From contig JAMAHW010000057.1 in the NCBI GenBank assembly GCA_023627715.1, positions 166,612-230,611 of the forward strand: DNA of 64,000 nt, read 5' to 3'. The notes beneath the pieces are model-generated. The model searched no databases and was not told the origin of the DNA. It saw nothing but the letters and a program-made list of their open reading frames with translations. Every line of letters starts with the position of its first letter. Within the stretch, counting starts at the first letter, position 1. This DNA is from Periconia sp. R9002 (lineage: Eukaryota > Ascomycota > Dothideomycetes > Pleosporales > Periconiaceae). Positions 53,678-64,000 of this stretch are shown piece by piece. A program made the position numbers and the translations under genes.

Positions 53678-54292
53678 ATGTCCGCCGTCGCTCAACCACC
53701 GCCGCCCCCGCAATGGGTGCTTGACCTCAACTCCCCACCGGCCACCAAACCAAAGAATCCCTCCATCTTGGACCCGCCGGGATACACCCCCGCCCTCACC
53801 CGCAAGGAACGCGCCATATCATCCAAGCAGTCCACGCGCAAGCAGCCTACATCGGAAGAGACCAACACGCTCAAGATCAAAAAGGCCTGGGAGCTGGCCA
53901 TTGCCCCGGCCAAACAGCTGCCTATGAATGCTTTCGGTCAGTCCGCACCTATTCTCACTACCCGTACCATTCCGCTAACCCCCATAGGAATGTACATGAC
54001 GGGAAACTCGCTTCAAATCTTCTCCATCTTCATGGTCTTTACCCTCTTCAAAACCCCCGTCATGGCTGTCCTCAATCTGCAAAAAACATTCGCACCTTTT
54101 GAAACCCCCGAAACATCGAATCGCCTCATCCCCGTCAAGATCACATATATATTGTGCAACATGCTCATGCTGGCTCTGGGAATCTGGAAAGTCAACGCCA
54201 TGGGATTGCTGCCTACAACAAGATCCGATTGGCTTGCGTGGGAAGCCGAAAGGGACTGGTCGGAGAGAGCAGTCCCCAGGGAGTGGCTATGA
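53678..54292 (+). CDS. EMC4: ER membrane protein complex subunit 4
   Basis: Exons 53678..53936 and 53988..54292 give 187 aa. The 51-bp intron (GTCAGT...CCATAG) is a multiple of three and free of stops, so the unspliced frame stays open; removal joins MNAFGMYMTGNSLQIFSIFMV, the conserved EMC4 helix. The N-terminal half is cytosolic with WVLDLNSPPATKPKNPS, ERAISSKQS and KIKKAWELAIAPAKQLPMN, and the C-terminal half has two membrane helices and ends with GLLPTTRSDWLAWEAE. EMC inserts tail-anchored and multi-pass proteins at the ER. The start at 53678 has a strong CCACCATG context. Confidence 0.95.
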   Translation: MSAVAQPPPPPQWVLDLNSPPATKPKNPSILDPPGYTPALTRKERAISSKQSTRKQPTSEETNTLKIKKAWELAIAPAKQLPMNAFGQSAPILTTRTIPLTPIGMYMTGNSLQIFSIFMVFTLFKTPVMAVLNLQKTFAPFETPETSNRLIPVKITYILCNMLMLALGIWKVNAMGLLPTTRSDWLAWEAERDWSERAVPREWL

Positions 54293-54489
54293 ACCATCGC
54301 ACCACGTATTTTGTCATAGTCGGTTCGCTTCGGAAAGGATAGTATTGCATGATACCACTACCATAATCACAGAAAACACTTTACACACTTTATATTGTCA
54401 TTGTCTGCCTTTCATTCTAGTCAATTTACTCTATCAACGCTTTGTTTCTCCCCCTGATATGCAACCTTCTTTTCCAATCACGATTGCAT

Positions 54490-56070
54490 CTAATCGGTAT
54501 TCATTTTATCGATGTCGTCCTCAATGTACTCGCACTTGGCTTCTTTGTTCAAGTGTTCCCGAATCCGTTCGATATCTCCAAGTAGATGCTTCTTCTTTGG
54601 AAATTTGACAGTACACAGTGCCCTGGTGATATTCTTTCCTTCGGCTGTCACTTCTGTTTTCTTCTCGAACACGACGAGTCCGCGTCCTGGCCTCGCTCTA
54701 GCCAACGCTCGAAAGTTGTCCACTTGGTTTCCAAATTGGTTCAGATCCAGCGCGCGCGCTCGGCCTAATCCGTCGGCGTCTATCAGCTGACTACCTGCTT
54801 GAAGCATCATCTCTTCGGGGAATCGTGCAGGACCATGCGCGCGCTGGGCGATTGCAATGCCTTGCCAATTAAGCTTAATGACGTCGAGTTTGAGCTCCTC
54901 CTTTCGATCAGCGTCCACGACGGAAGCCGAGTAACCCGATAGAAGAGCCAAGGGGTCAATTCCCGTGTTTTGCTTGGTAGGATTTTGGATTGTGGCAGTA
55001 TACGTATCCACAACATGCCGGACCACGTTCAGCATCCCCCGGACGTCATTCCTTGCGCTCTCGTCGTTCAAAGGTGTCGCCTGGCTGAAATCAACCAAGA
55101 TTACATCCGGCCAATTGTGGAAACTGTTCGGGCCATGAACAGGGTACGGATTCAGGACAACGTTCTCCAGACTAACATTGTTGTTTGCGAGCCCCTTCTC
55201 GTGGGCAATCTCAAGCGCCGAGAGTATCGAAAGGAAGATATGCCACACATACCAAGCCGGGACTGGGTACTGACCAAACTTGTACCGCCACCATCCAAAT
55301 TCATTCAACGGCCGTCCAAACTGTGGGCGCAGACACAACCACGACGATTGTGGATTACCCGTTAACTGCTGCCGAAGCAAATAGGACCCGATAAAAGACT
55401 GTGAGTAGAATCGAGCAGCCGCCGCAACAGGAGCCTGGTGCAAGCTCTCCAAAAGCTCGCCTTGTTTCCGTAAAACCGAAGGATCTGCGCTTGTCTTCAC
55501 AATCACAGCCTGTGCAATGTGCTCGGCGTCTAGTGCAGTCTTCATCTGCGAGAACAACGCTTTCTTAAGCGTCCTCGCGAGATTAACGGAGTACGCCTGC
55601 GCATTATGCGAAGTCCCCGCACACGAGGAGCGAAGCTCGCGCGGAAGACACAACCAAGTCGCAATACCGTCTCGAGTGTAGAGTTTCCGCACGGTACGGA
55701 AGAGGTGCTTCGGCGGCGTTGGATCACCATCGCCATCAACAGCGACCACGTCCTTGGGACTACAACTCGCTTCCCCTCCATGTGCGTCTTCGGTGGGTGG
55801 CGTTTCGTACTGGTCTTCTGGCGCAGGTGTTCCGTACTGGTCTGTTAACGCAGACACGTAGCTGGACAGAGACGAGGTCGAACTAGCGTCATCGTCTAAG
55901 TTGACATCTTGCGAGGGCGGGTGGATTTGAATCTCCGGAGGAGCGAGAGTAGGAGGCGGCGGCGGCGGGTTGTCGTGGTCTTGCATAATAATATCTATAT
56001 CTGTATCTGTATCTGAGATATGTGCGGTGGCGCGGGTGCGACGGGGATCCGTTGGGCGAATCTCTACCAT
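54490..56070 (-). CDS. Kinase-fold protein lacking catalytic motifs (probable pseudokinase)
   Basis: Single exon, 526 aa. The first 110 residues are low complexity (PPPPPPTLAPP, Ser-rich). A kinase-like fold follows: ATWLCLPRELRSS, VIVKTSADPSVL, then HIFLSILSALEIAHEKGLANNNVSLENVVLNP and DVILVDFSQATPLND. The HRDLKPEN loop is read as NNNVSLEN (catalytic Asp changed to Asn, Lys changed to Ser), and DFG is DFS. The C-terminal lobe is present, with a charged end. Fungal proteins of this kind occur as lineage-specific families; role unknown. The loss of both catalytic motifs argues for a scaffold or regulatory role. The annotation as kinase-like is by motif order only. Confidence 0.75.
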   Translation of the reverse strand: MVEIRPTDPRRTRATAHISDTDTDIDIIMQDHDNPPPPPPTLAPPEIQIHPPSQDVNLDDDASSTSSLSSYVSALTDQYGTPAPEDQYETPPTEDAHGGEASCSPKDVVAVDGDGDPTPPKHLFRTVRKLYTRDGIATWLCLPRELRSSCAGTSHNAQAYSVNLARTLKKALFSQMKTALDAEHIAQAVIVKTSADPSVLRKQGELLESLHQAPVAAAARFYSQSFIGSYLLRQQLTGNPQSSWLCLRPQFGRPLNEFGWWRYKFGQYPVPAWYVWHIFLSILSALEIAHEKGLANNNVSLENVVLNPYPVHGPNSFHNWPDVILVDFSQATPLNDESARNDVRGMLNVVRHVVDTYTATIQNPTKQNTGIDPLALLSGYSASVVDADRKEELKLDVIKLNWQGIAIAQRAHGPARFPEEMMLQAGSQLIDADGLGRARALDLNQFGNQVDNFRALARARPGRGLVVFEKKTEVTAEGKNITRALCTVKFPKKKHLLGDIERIREHLNKEAKCEYIEDDIDKMNTD

Positions 56071-57058
56071 GGCGACGTCGTGGGACAGAGTTGCTCTTTC
56101 CTTGCGAGGAAGTGCGGTTGTCGTTTACGATCGGTGGGTTGTGTTTGTTTTGGGGAAAGAGCAGAAGGTGAATGGGACTTCGTTAGCGTTGTGAATAACC
56201 TTTTTTCTCTTACTTTTTTTTTCTCGCTTTACGACCGTTCTGCCTGCTTGCCTGCCCCCCCGCGCGCGCTCGGGTAGATTTATGTGTCTGTGTGTGTCTG
56301 CGATTGTTTGTCTGCCTTGTTGTGGTACAATGTAGATAGATCGGTGCATATGTACATTGTCTACACACACTGTGCTTGAGCGCACTTTTATTATATACAT
56401 ACAACACAATGCGAGCTTCTTCACCTTGACACCTTGTTTTGTGTTGTAGTAACACTCAAACATGTACCCGCCGTAAATCCATCAATCCAAAAGTAATCAA
56501 ATACATAGACATTGAGTCCTTATGTATGTATGTGCACGTCTACGCCCCAGGACAAGACGTTTCTGTGGATCGATCCTTGCTGCGAGGTATTCAATTATAT
56601 TGCTACCTACATATTGTATGCGATGATATATGTTTTTTGTTTTCGATAAATGGACAGGATAGAATCTCCCATTGAAAGGTTTTCTTTGTAAGGAAAGGCA
56701 TGTTTCTGACGTTTTTAATGTTCCATTCGGTACATACATATGTAGGAAGGGGGACATGTGACTCTTCCATAGAGGATTCTTTAGCATCAATCATCAGACA
56801 CCAACAAGAATGGCGAGTGGAGGATTAGTATTTGTAGAATACATACATAACGTACGGTAGTAGTCTTGTATATTCGCGTATGTGTAGATAGGTATGCGAC
56901 TTTATCGTCGGTACACCTAATACATTTTTTCTTTTGAACAAAACTTACGTCCACGAATCTCCAAGATAACACTACGGGGTTTGTCACTCTCCAGGATTCC
57001 TGTCTAACAATAACTTAAAGTCTAGATCGTATGTACGTTAAACATCTGTAGAAGCTAT

Positions 57059-57146
57059 GAAATTGAAATTGATATTGATCCTCCCAGAGTATCACTACCC
57101 TGGGTATCGACACAGGTGGGGGGTACACTGGGTAACTTCCTTGGCC
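57059..57146 (-). mobile_element. SINE-like short element, copy C, with 13-bp target duplication
   Basis: 88-bp insert flanked by perfect CTGTAGAAGCTAT at 57046-57058 and 57147-57159. Body CTACCCTGGGTATCGACACAGG matches copy B, with the tail GAAATTGAAATTGATATTG at the left edge (3' tail on the minus strand). It is shorter than copy B at the other end, as a 5' truncation would give. Confidence 0.7.
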
Positions 57147-57186
57147 CTGTAGAAGCTATATACGTTAAGAGGGTGTTTAACAGTAT

Positions 57187-57344
57187 TACGGGGTTTAGCT
57201 AGGTTAGGGAAAAGCTGTTAACCGCACTTTCTACTTTAATATACTGTTAAATATACTTTTTATATAGCTTCTGTAGGCGTTTAATAGATAGTCTAGACCT
57301 AGATTCTTGTTAGACAGTATTCCTAGAGTGTGCTAAACACCGTA
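57187..57344 (-). mobile_element. Inner MITE nested in the outer MITE
   Basis: TACGGGGTTTAGCTAGGTTAGGG at the left and GTGTGCTAAACACCGTA at the right form terminal inverted repeats flanked by TA. In reverse complement it aligns end to end with the copy at 62866-63025. Confidence 0.75.
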
Positions 57345-57902
57345 ATAAGTAAACATCTTAAAGTAGAAAGTGCGGTTAACGCCCTGTTCCAAGCCTAGGT
57401 AGCTAAAACTTGTAGTGAACCGAATAAATTCATAACTCCATTTTATTCACCGCCCGAAATTGAGAGAATTGGATGAATGAATGGACCGTTTGAATTTATG
57501 TGTGTGACTGATCATGGGAGTCAGAATTCACGGAAGAGAAAAGAACGGGAAAAGGTGATTTGCCACTTTTTATTTCGCTTCGCCCTCCTGTAAGATATAT
57601 TTCTCTCCTCGTTTTGGTTAAACTTGAACATGTTTTAGTAGAAAAAGCGAACGATATCTTCTCTTAGTGGTGGAAGTACATATATGTATGCCAACAAAAA
57701 AATTTGCCCATGCAGTCATTGGTGAATTACTCTACATCTCCACATTTATCTCGGTATGTATCCCGTATATCGGACATCAAACAAGTACATCCACATACAA
57801 TTTTAACTCAGGGTACATACATACATAAACCCTACCAATATACACATACGCTGTTAGAGACAGCGTGTAGAAAGCTGTACATTTAGAGACTGCTCAATAG
57901 AA

Positions 57903-57958
57903 TTTTAAAGTAGAAAAGTGCAGTTAACGCCATGTGCAAAAACTGACAAAACTTGTAC
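57903..57958 (+). mobile_element. MITE 3'-end fragment
   Basis: TAAAGTAGAAAAGTGCAGTTAACGCC followed by CAAAACTTGTA matches the 3' part of the same MITE family. The 5' part is absent or too diverged. Confidence 0.5.
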
Positions 57959-60262
57959 TGTGCAAATGTAGAAGCACATATATGTAGGTATGTCGTTTAT
58001 TATTCACGTGACATCACAACGAAGGTTACTTCCTCTGAATGTTTGTTGTGCACACGCTACGACGTATGTATATACCTACCTATGAGCGAAACCGGCATTT
58101 CTTCTGCATCACGTGGTTGTTTAATTCACTGTGTGCGCATCCGTAGCTAGGCCGTTGCTGTGCATCCTTTACATTCTCGATACCGTAGAGCAGATACAGT
58201 GCCACGCGATGGTGAACAATGATTTGATGGGTGAATCCGGGTGTGGAGGACCATGCGATGCAACAAGTAGTGAGAGAGAGGAGGAGAGGTAGGTATCTGT
58301 TGGGTGCATGTAGCCGTGTCGGTCGAAGCAAAATGGTGATTGGGCTAGATGTGATTGATTCGGCGACGAAAAAATATGCATGCCCCGATGCAGATCCGTG
58401 TGCTTTCTTTCTCCTCAGCAGAGATAGTTCGCTGTCATGGATCATGATGGAAGTGATTGGGTCGTCGTCGCATCAAGGAAGTCCCTGGCTTTCCGAACAA
58501 GCAACTCATGTACGACAAAAGAAAAGGAACAGAGCACAAGTGGTTCTATCCTTCACCGAATCCAGCACCCATGCTTTGCTGTTACTGTACGTTCTACGAA
58601 GGTCCCGGGAGCACATATGGTTTGACCAAACGACACGGACGGCTGCCAATCGCCTTCAAACCAGGGTCCCCGAACCACCCCTGCACAGCGCCAGAATCTT
58701 CCAAAAAATCCAGTGTGCCCCAGCGTTTTCCCCACTTGTATGCATTGCAGTCACTCAAACCGCGCGATTTCACCATTTCCCCAATGATGCATGGCTCTGA
58801 CTGCATGCTTCTGGCCGTGGACTCAGTATTGAGCAGTGGTGCTTTGTCGTCCTCCTTCCCGAATATGCAAAGCCTAGACTCGCATGCATGTTAGCGTGTC
58901 GACACGCACACACGCACGCGGCATCCACGCGCGCCCGGGGAGGGAAAGTGTGCTGCGTATGCGGGCGAAATAGTAACTCCAGTAGCTACATAAGTAGGCA
59001 GCAGATATGTAGCCCTGTGGTCAAAATTCACACCCCCGGGTTTCCGATAACAACCCCACCAGTGGAGTGAGGATGTCGTCGAGGTTCTCATCCGCTGTGC
59101 TCAGCATCTCCAATGCTCTCCCTGTCCGTTCTGGGCGTACGCTGTGATGCGGGATTATCAGGATAGCTGGATGGTGGTGCGGTTTTATTGGAAGAACTCG
59201 GTGTTGTATGGCTGCTTGGGCTTGCAGTGTACTGGCTGCTGTGGAACGGAAGGACTTGATGTGGGTGTCGTGGGCCCCTCAACGCGGAACGGCTCGCAAA
59301 TCGGTACACCCTTACGGAAGCTGAGAAGCGAATTGATGGATATCTCGGTCACCGTGGATTGTTGAGTTGCCATTGCTGTCCTGGATTGCTCTGCTCGGTT
59401 GCGCTTGGGTTTTCTTTCATTTTTACATGGTGTTGAGCGAGAGATCCGATGTCGGATCAAGTACGTAAAGGTGATGCTTGGAACATGTTCCTTGACGCGA
59501 AAATCCGCACGATCCGTAAATGGTGGTCCTGTACTCATGTTGACGACATCGTAGAGTTCAGCCATCTAAAAGTCACTCCACTGTTCGAGAACATCCATGG
59601 AATCCTTCGGGGTGGAGGCCAAGGGAACGGCCCCAGTTATCTTAATATCATCTGTCCTACCTATAACTAGTCAGTATTGTACAGTTAACAATGTCATGCA
59701 GGCGGCACGGTCAGATCAAGTACAGTAATCGACGCAGCAGATAAAGATCCGATGGTTGGACCTAACTCTATGAAGACGGTCGGCACCGGTTAAAATCCCC
59801 GGAGGTAACACCATCAAAAAGGAGTTACCATAAGTCCACCCTTTCACTGGGTCGCCGCGTTTGACGCTCCCATTGGATCCGTGACGCTGCGCACATTTCG
59901 CCGATGCCATCAAAAAGGGTGAGGCGCATCAGATTGAAAGCGGGCCCTTGTCACTGTCAGGCATAGAAGGCGTCCAGAGAAAAGTCGAGCAAGTAAGCCC
60001 CCAACGGCGCGCGGGGCCTTGTTGATCATCATTGCCGGGATCTTTGCTTACCTCGTGACAACAGAACCGGACTGTGAGGTGAAGGTGAGCAAATGCACAC
60101 CGCTGCTGCAACTGCTGTCGCTTTCGCTGTCAATCCATTCTGTTGAACATTGTCGCTCCCTGCTCGTCACCGAAAAATTAAAATATAATACACCCCAACC
60201 TTTGCCCGTTTGCAAAGAGTGGGCCGAGCCGTCGGTGAGAGACAAGCCCTTGTCGGTCCATC

Positions 60263-62639
60263 ATGGCTGCTGGAGAATTCAGTCGCCTATTTGTCTCCCA
60301 CTGGAGGGAGATACACGAGAAATTGAGGTCCCAAGATGAGGACATCATAGTAGATGGCCAAAATCTAAGTTTGGCCGAGTTGGTCGCCTGTGCAAGGTAA
60401 GACACACGTGATGCTGCATCCATCAACATCGCGCGCACACTTACACCTCTTTGACTTTTAGGTACGGCCAGGACGTTGTCATCAGCGAAGAGGCTGCCGA
60501 GGCGGTACGGCGCAACACAGACTTAGCCTTCGGACCGCCTCGAGAGGGAGATGCTGTTTCTGGTGTGTTGTTATTTGCTAGTCCTACCTGCGTATGCTAA
60601 TGACATCTTCAGCGAGGCATTCGAGTTGGGGTACCATTCCCCCCGTTCGGATGGCCGGTGTAGAACAACTCCAAGCAGCAATGGTGCGCCATTCCCACTT
60701 TTCCATCCTTTCCGGAGAAACCGATTTCGACATTTCGCATGCCACGAGAACGTTCGCTTCGGCGATCCCTTTAAGCGATCCGATTGAAACAACCACCATG
60801 CCCGAGTCTTGGGTGCGCGCCATCGTGCTTGTCCGCGCAAATACGCTGGCGTATCCAAGATCGGGAGTAAGGCTCGTTATCCTGGAAAGGATGGTGCAAC
60901 TTCTCAACTTCGATGTTATTCCAAGAATCCCAATTCGAGGCAGTACGTAGCAACTCCCCGTCTGGCACAAAACACACAACTGTCCGCCACAATAGTGTGA
61001 TAGCGTGTGCCAGAAAACCTAGGTCTTCAAATATAAACTCAGAAACAGTCTAGCTGACTTGATATCCCAATGACCAGGCAATTCAGGACCTGGAGATTTG
61101 AGCCCACTTTCGTACATTGGAGGTGTGCTGCAAGGAAAACCAGCAGTACAAGCCTATATCGGGGACCGAATCCAAGGTGGTAGGAAGCTTGTCCCGGGTG
61201 ACGAAGCGCTAAATTATGCTGAGATGGAATCCGTGGATTTTCGCGGGAAAGACGGCATAGCCATCATCATGGGTTCAGCAGCGTCGAGTGCAGTTGCTTG
61301 CTTAGCCCTGCATGAAGCCATGTCCCTTGCGGCCACATCAATCGCATTGACCGCCATGTCGGCGGAAGCCCTCTGTGCTTCACAATTATCCTTCCACCCC
61401 CTTTTGGGTGAGTTACGGCCACATCCTGGCCAGATAGAATGCGCAACCAATATACGCAGCTTTATGGAAGGATCCAAACTTATCTCTGAGGAGCCTAAGA
61501 CCACAGAGATAATACACAGAGTGGATCGCTATCCAATCAGAACCTCACCCCAATGGATTGGTCCAATTCTGGAAGATATCCAGCTGTCTCACACACAGCT
61601 TCTGATCGAGATCAATTCTGCGAATGACAACCCCTTGATGGAGTCTCCTGGGAATATGCTTCATGGGGGTAATTTCCAAGCCAAATCTGTTGCCGTCGCC
61701 ATGGAAAAGGTGCGCCAGGGCTGCCAGAGCTTAGGGCAGATTCTCTTTTCTCAATGCACGGACATCATCAATGTTTCATCGAATAAAGGACTCCCTGCTC
61801 ATCTAGTTGTGGGTGACCCTAGCCAAACTGGTGACTTCAAAGGCATAGATATGATGATCGCCTCTCTCCAATCTGAACTCGGTTTCCTTGCCAACCCCGT
61901 TGGTTCCCATGTTCAATACGCAGAAGCAGGCGTGCAGGCCATAAATTCTCTGGCTTTGATATCAGCTCGTTATACACTCACAGCCATCGACATACTTACC
62001 CAACTTACAGCCGCACATCTAGTAACCATCTGCCAAGCTCTCGACCTACGCGCCCTCCATATCCAATTCCTATACACGCTCGCGCCCAAATTCAAAATGT
62101 TAACACGACGCTGCATCGGTGAATGCAACGAGCAGCTATCTCCAACCAGTGAAGGCAGCCAAAACAGCAACGAAATTGTCTACGAGCTATGGGTTGGTCT
62201 CTCGCAGCAAATGAGCCGCACAATGGACATGGACACACGACCACGCTTTGAGTCCGCAATGGATCACCTGCAAACGCGTCTTCTTCGCGAAGTTCCCTGC
62301 ACGCAGCAGTCCCTAGAGCTTGTTCAGCAATGGCATATCGATTGCGTCAACGAAATTAGCCAGGCATACCACTCTGTGCGCACCCGATACCTCGCGGCGC
62401 CCGATGCGAAGCCAGTCCTAGGGAAGGCAACGAAAAAACTGTACTCGTTTGTGAGGTATACGTTGGAGATTCCGTTTTTGGGACCGGAGTACATGGGGAA
62501 AGCGGAATGGGATGATGGAACGAGTCATTCGGACAAGTACAAATATAGGAGCATTGGTGCGATGATCTCAGCTGTTTACGAGTCGATACGAAATGGCGCT
62601 CTGTACTCTGTAGTCGTAGACTGCTTCGAACATGTGTAG
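60263..62639 (+). CDS. Phenylalanine ammonia-lyase homologue lacking the MIO motif
   Basis: Exons 60263..60396, 60462..60562, 60613..60942 and 61078..62639 give 708 aa, the normal length of fungal PAL, and every phase fits. The fold is well kept: VDGQNLSLAELVACARYGQ, MPESWVRAIVLVRANTLAYPRSGVR, DLSPLSYIGGVLQGKPA, VDRYPIRTSPQWIGP (active-site Arg and Tyr kept), EINSANDNPLMESPGNMLHGGNFQ, and HVQYAEAGVQAINSLALISAR. But the MIO-forming triad, ASG in RGSISASGDLSP, is GPG here (RGSNSGPGDLSP), and the loop that should read YGVNTGFGGSADTRT is SARHSSWGTIPPVRM, with no catalytic Tyr. Without MIO the protein cannot deaminate Phe by the known route. The frame is intact, so it seems kept for another role. 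Neighbouring sequence is repeat-rich and no partner gene is evident. Confidence 0.93.
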
Positions 62640-64000
62640 TTCTTTGGCAACTACCGAAATCGGTGTTAGGATTGACTGGGTCTGACGGGTCATATCGCAA
62701 TGTGGACAATCACGTACTTGATTAGATGAACGGAACATAGTGGGAAAAGGAATGAGAAGAGGGAGAAGAGAAGTAGATACCTACCTACAGATTAGAGATA
62801 CCACGCTAGCGCCTTACTTGTTCCTTCCATCTGTGCAATGCACGTGACTTCCCATTCTCCAAATTTACGGGGTTTGGCACACCCTAGGATTGCTGTCTAA
62901 TAAGAATTAAAGTTAAGATTCTCTAATAAACGCCTGCGGAAGCTACGTAAAGAGGGTATTTATTAGTTTTTTTTTAAGTAGAAAGTGCGATTAACACCCT
63001 TTTCCTAACCTAGTCAAACCCCGTAATGAACATCCGCACATGGAGTAATTGTTCCTCCAGGTATGTCGAATTTAACGCAATTGATGTTTCTTTGATTCGT
63101 GCAAAGATCAGATAGTATGTACGTCTCTCACTGTGATAATTCATACAAGCAAATACACTCGTATATATCTACCCACTTGCCCACATGCATCCATCATGAT
63201 GGATGCAGAACATTGAACGTACATACGTAGTCGCAAATCTTCGTTCTCTCTATGGCACACAAAGTTCCCATCGGCAAAACACATGCAAAGAAAGAAAACA
63301 AGACGCAGAAAACCAAAACACGGAACTAAGATGAATGAGTTCCACCTCCACCATCTGCAAGGCAACGTGAACAGCACTATCAATTTCAAAAATCAAACGG
63401 GAGTCTACTTGAATTTGACCAGACAGACATCAATACGCCCAATATCAAGTAGTCTCGTCCTGGTTTAACCGGGACTCTTACAATGAACTGTCACACTTTA
63501 CCACATTCCTCGTGATACTAAATCGTTGGAAATTGAACACGTGAAATGGAGGAAAAGTTGATGTCAATGATAAGGTGTACCTGCGCCTCATGTTTTCTGG
63601 TTCTCGGAATAATTCCATTGGGAAAGCGGGGCATCTCCACAGGTTGGGAAGTTTCCGAGGCTCGCTGTTCTCCAAGCACTGAATCGATTGATCATTGAAG
63701 ACATTCGGCACATACATTGTCTACTTCAAGTGCTGCTAGTGCCGAAGTTCATCAATCTTCTGCCATGGAAGCAGAGAAAGACCCTAGACTGAAAGTTATC
63801 CGCCTCCTGGTAGTAGTTGAAGCCCATTGAAACATTGATTTAATAGTACTACAAAATTCGGAGTAGCGAGCAGGCAACCAAGTAGAGGTAAGGGCAAGCT
63901 GTATTTGGTTAAGAAAGTTTAACTGATTAGTAAATAATATCCTACCTAATCTAATGTAGGTATATCCAAGGATTTTACTCCTACAACTGTAGCCTCATCG
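62640..64000. other. Gene-poor right end of the window
   Basis: Holds the intact MITE at 62866-63025. Frames at 63141-63389 and 63478-63717 show no domain. The window ends without another gene start. Confidence 0.45.
62866..63025 (+). mobile_element. MITE, reference copy, TA-flanked terminal inverted repeats
   Basis: 160 bp from TACGGGGTTTGG to CAAACCCCGTA; the first and last 10 bases are inverted repeats and both ends carry TA, as left by Tc1/mariner transposases. Contains AAGTAGAAAGTGCGATTAAC, shared with the copies at 56973-57414. It lies 230 bp after the PAL-like gene. Confidence 0.75.

Larger units (their letters stand above)
56973..57414 (+). mobile_element. Outer MITE (Tc1/mariner-like), carrying two nested insertions
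   Basis: Starts TACGGGGTTTG and ends ACTTGTA (decayed CAAACCCCGTA). With two insertions removed, about 200 bp remain that align with the MITE at 62866-63025 (shared blocks: GGATTxCTGTCTAA, AGAAGCTAxxTA, AAGTAGAAAGTGCGGTTAAC). One insertion is the SINE-like copy C, the other a second MITE in opposite orientation. Confidence 0.7.
56071..60262. other. 4.2-kb repeat-rich gene-poor stretch
   Basis: Holds the nested MITE and SINE-like insertions (56973-57414), a MITE 3' fragment (57903-57958) and many TACATA/GTAGGTA-type simple runs. ORFs at 58231-58894 and on the minus strand at 59185-59565 have no recognisable domain and are not called; the latter (start MAELYDVVNMSTGPPF) is the best candidate for a missed small gene, divergent from the PAL-like gene. 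An inverted repeat GGTAAC...GTTACC occurs near 59804-59829. Confidence 0.45.

Noticed and set aside
58231..58894. Overlapping plus-strand frames of up to 189 aa
   Set aside because: Two frames compete, neither has a domain, and the region is repeat-rich.
59185..59565. 126-aa minus-strand frame divergent from the PAL-like gene
   Set aside because: Start looks plausible but the rest is Ser/Pro/Arg-rich without a domain; kept as a possible missed gene, not called.
60543..60620. Possibility that wrong splicing hides the PAL catalytic-Tyr loop
   Set aside because: No frame in this stretch encodes YGVNTGFG or a near variant, and the called donor and acceptor keep phase, so the loop is truly changed.

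Overview
The window reads as nuclear DNA of a filamentous ascomycete (Pezizomycotina; a dothideomycete of the Pleosporales type is my inference, not something shown by the sequence). The evidence is short introns of about 50-140 bp with GT-AG ends, fungal gene families (Zn(II)2Cys6 regulator, DHA and NCS1 transporters, fungal amidase, EMC4, AP-1 beta, HOS3-type deacetylase), C-to-T style nonsense mutations in decayed genes, and small dispersed repeats. All gene models were spliced by eye; exon phases were checked arithmetically, but no expression data were available.

Left part (1-28 kb) is accessory. It holds an HD-domain hydrolase, a small secreted protein, a 14-TM drug efflux pump, a secreted FAD/CxxC oxidoreductase, a secreted ferritin-like candidate, then a compact nitrogen-scavenging neighbourhood (NCS1 permease, amidase, PuuE-type allantoinase-like hydrolase, Zn(II)2Cys6 regulator; 11.3-19.6 kb). 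A decayed MFS transporter, a MetE/UROD-like protein, a decayed rhodopsin-domain membrane protein broken by AT-rich sequence, and an O-methyltransferase follow. Several dispersed repeats lie between them.

Middle part (29-56 kb) is gene-dense and mostly housekeeping: a large vWA/zinc-ribbon/RBR-like protein, a divergent TauD-like protein, an M28 aminopeptidase, a MYND/DUF4470-like protein, an alpha/beta hydrolase, a HOS3-type histone deacetylase, the queuine tRNA-ribosyltransferase catalytic subunit (with a 10-nt micro-exon that encodes its active-site DSGG), a multi-pass membrane protein, AP-1 beta-adaptin, EMC4 and a kinase-fold protein lacking catalytic residues.

Right part (56-64 kb) is gene-poor and repeat-rich. 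It carries a nested set of TA-flanked MITEs, one of them hit by a SINE-like insertion with 13-bp target duplication. Inside it lies the most unusual gene: a full-length phenylalanine ammonia-lyase homologue whose MIO-forming Ala-Ser-Gly is Gly-Pro-Gly and whose catalytic-Tyr loop is replaced, so it cannot work by the known PAL chemistry.
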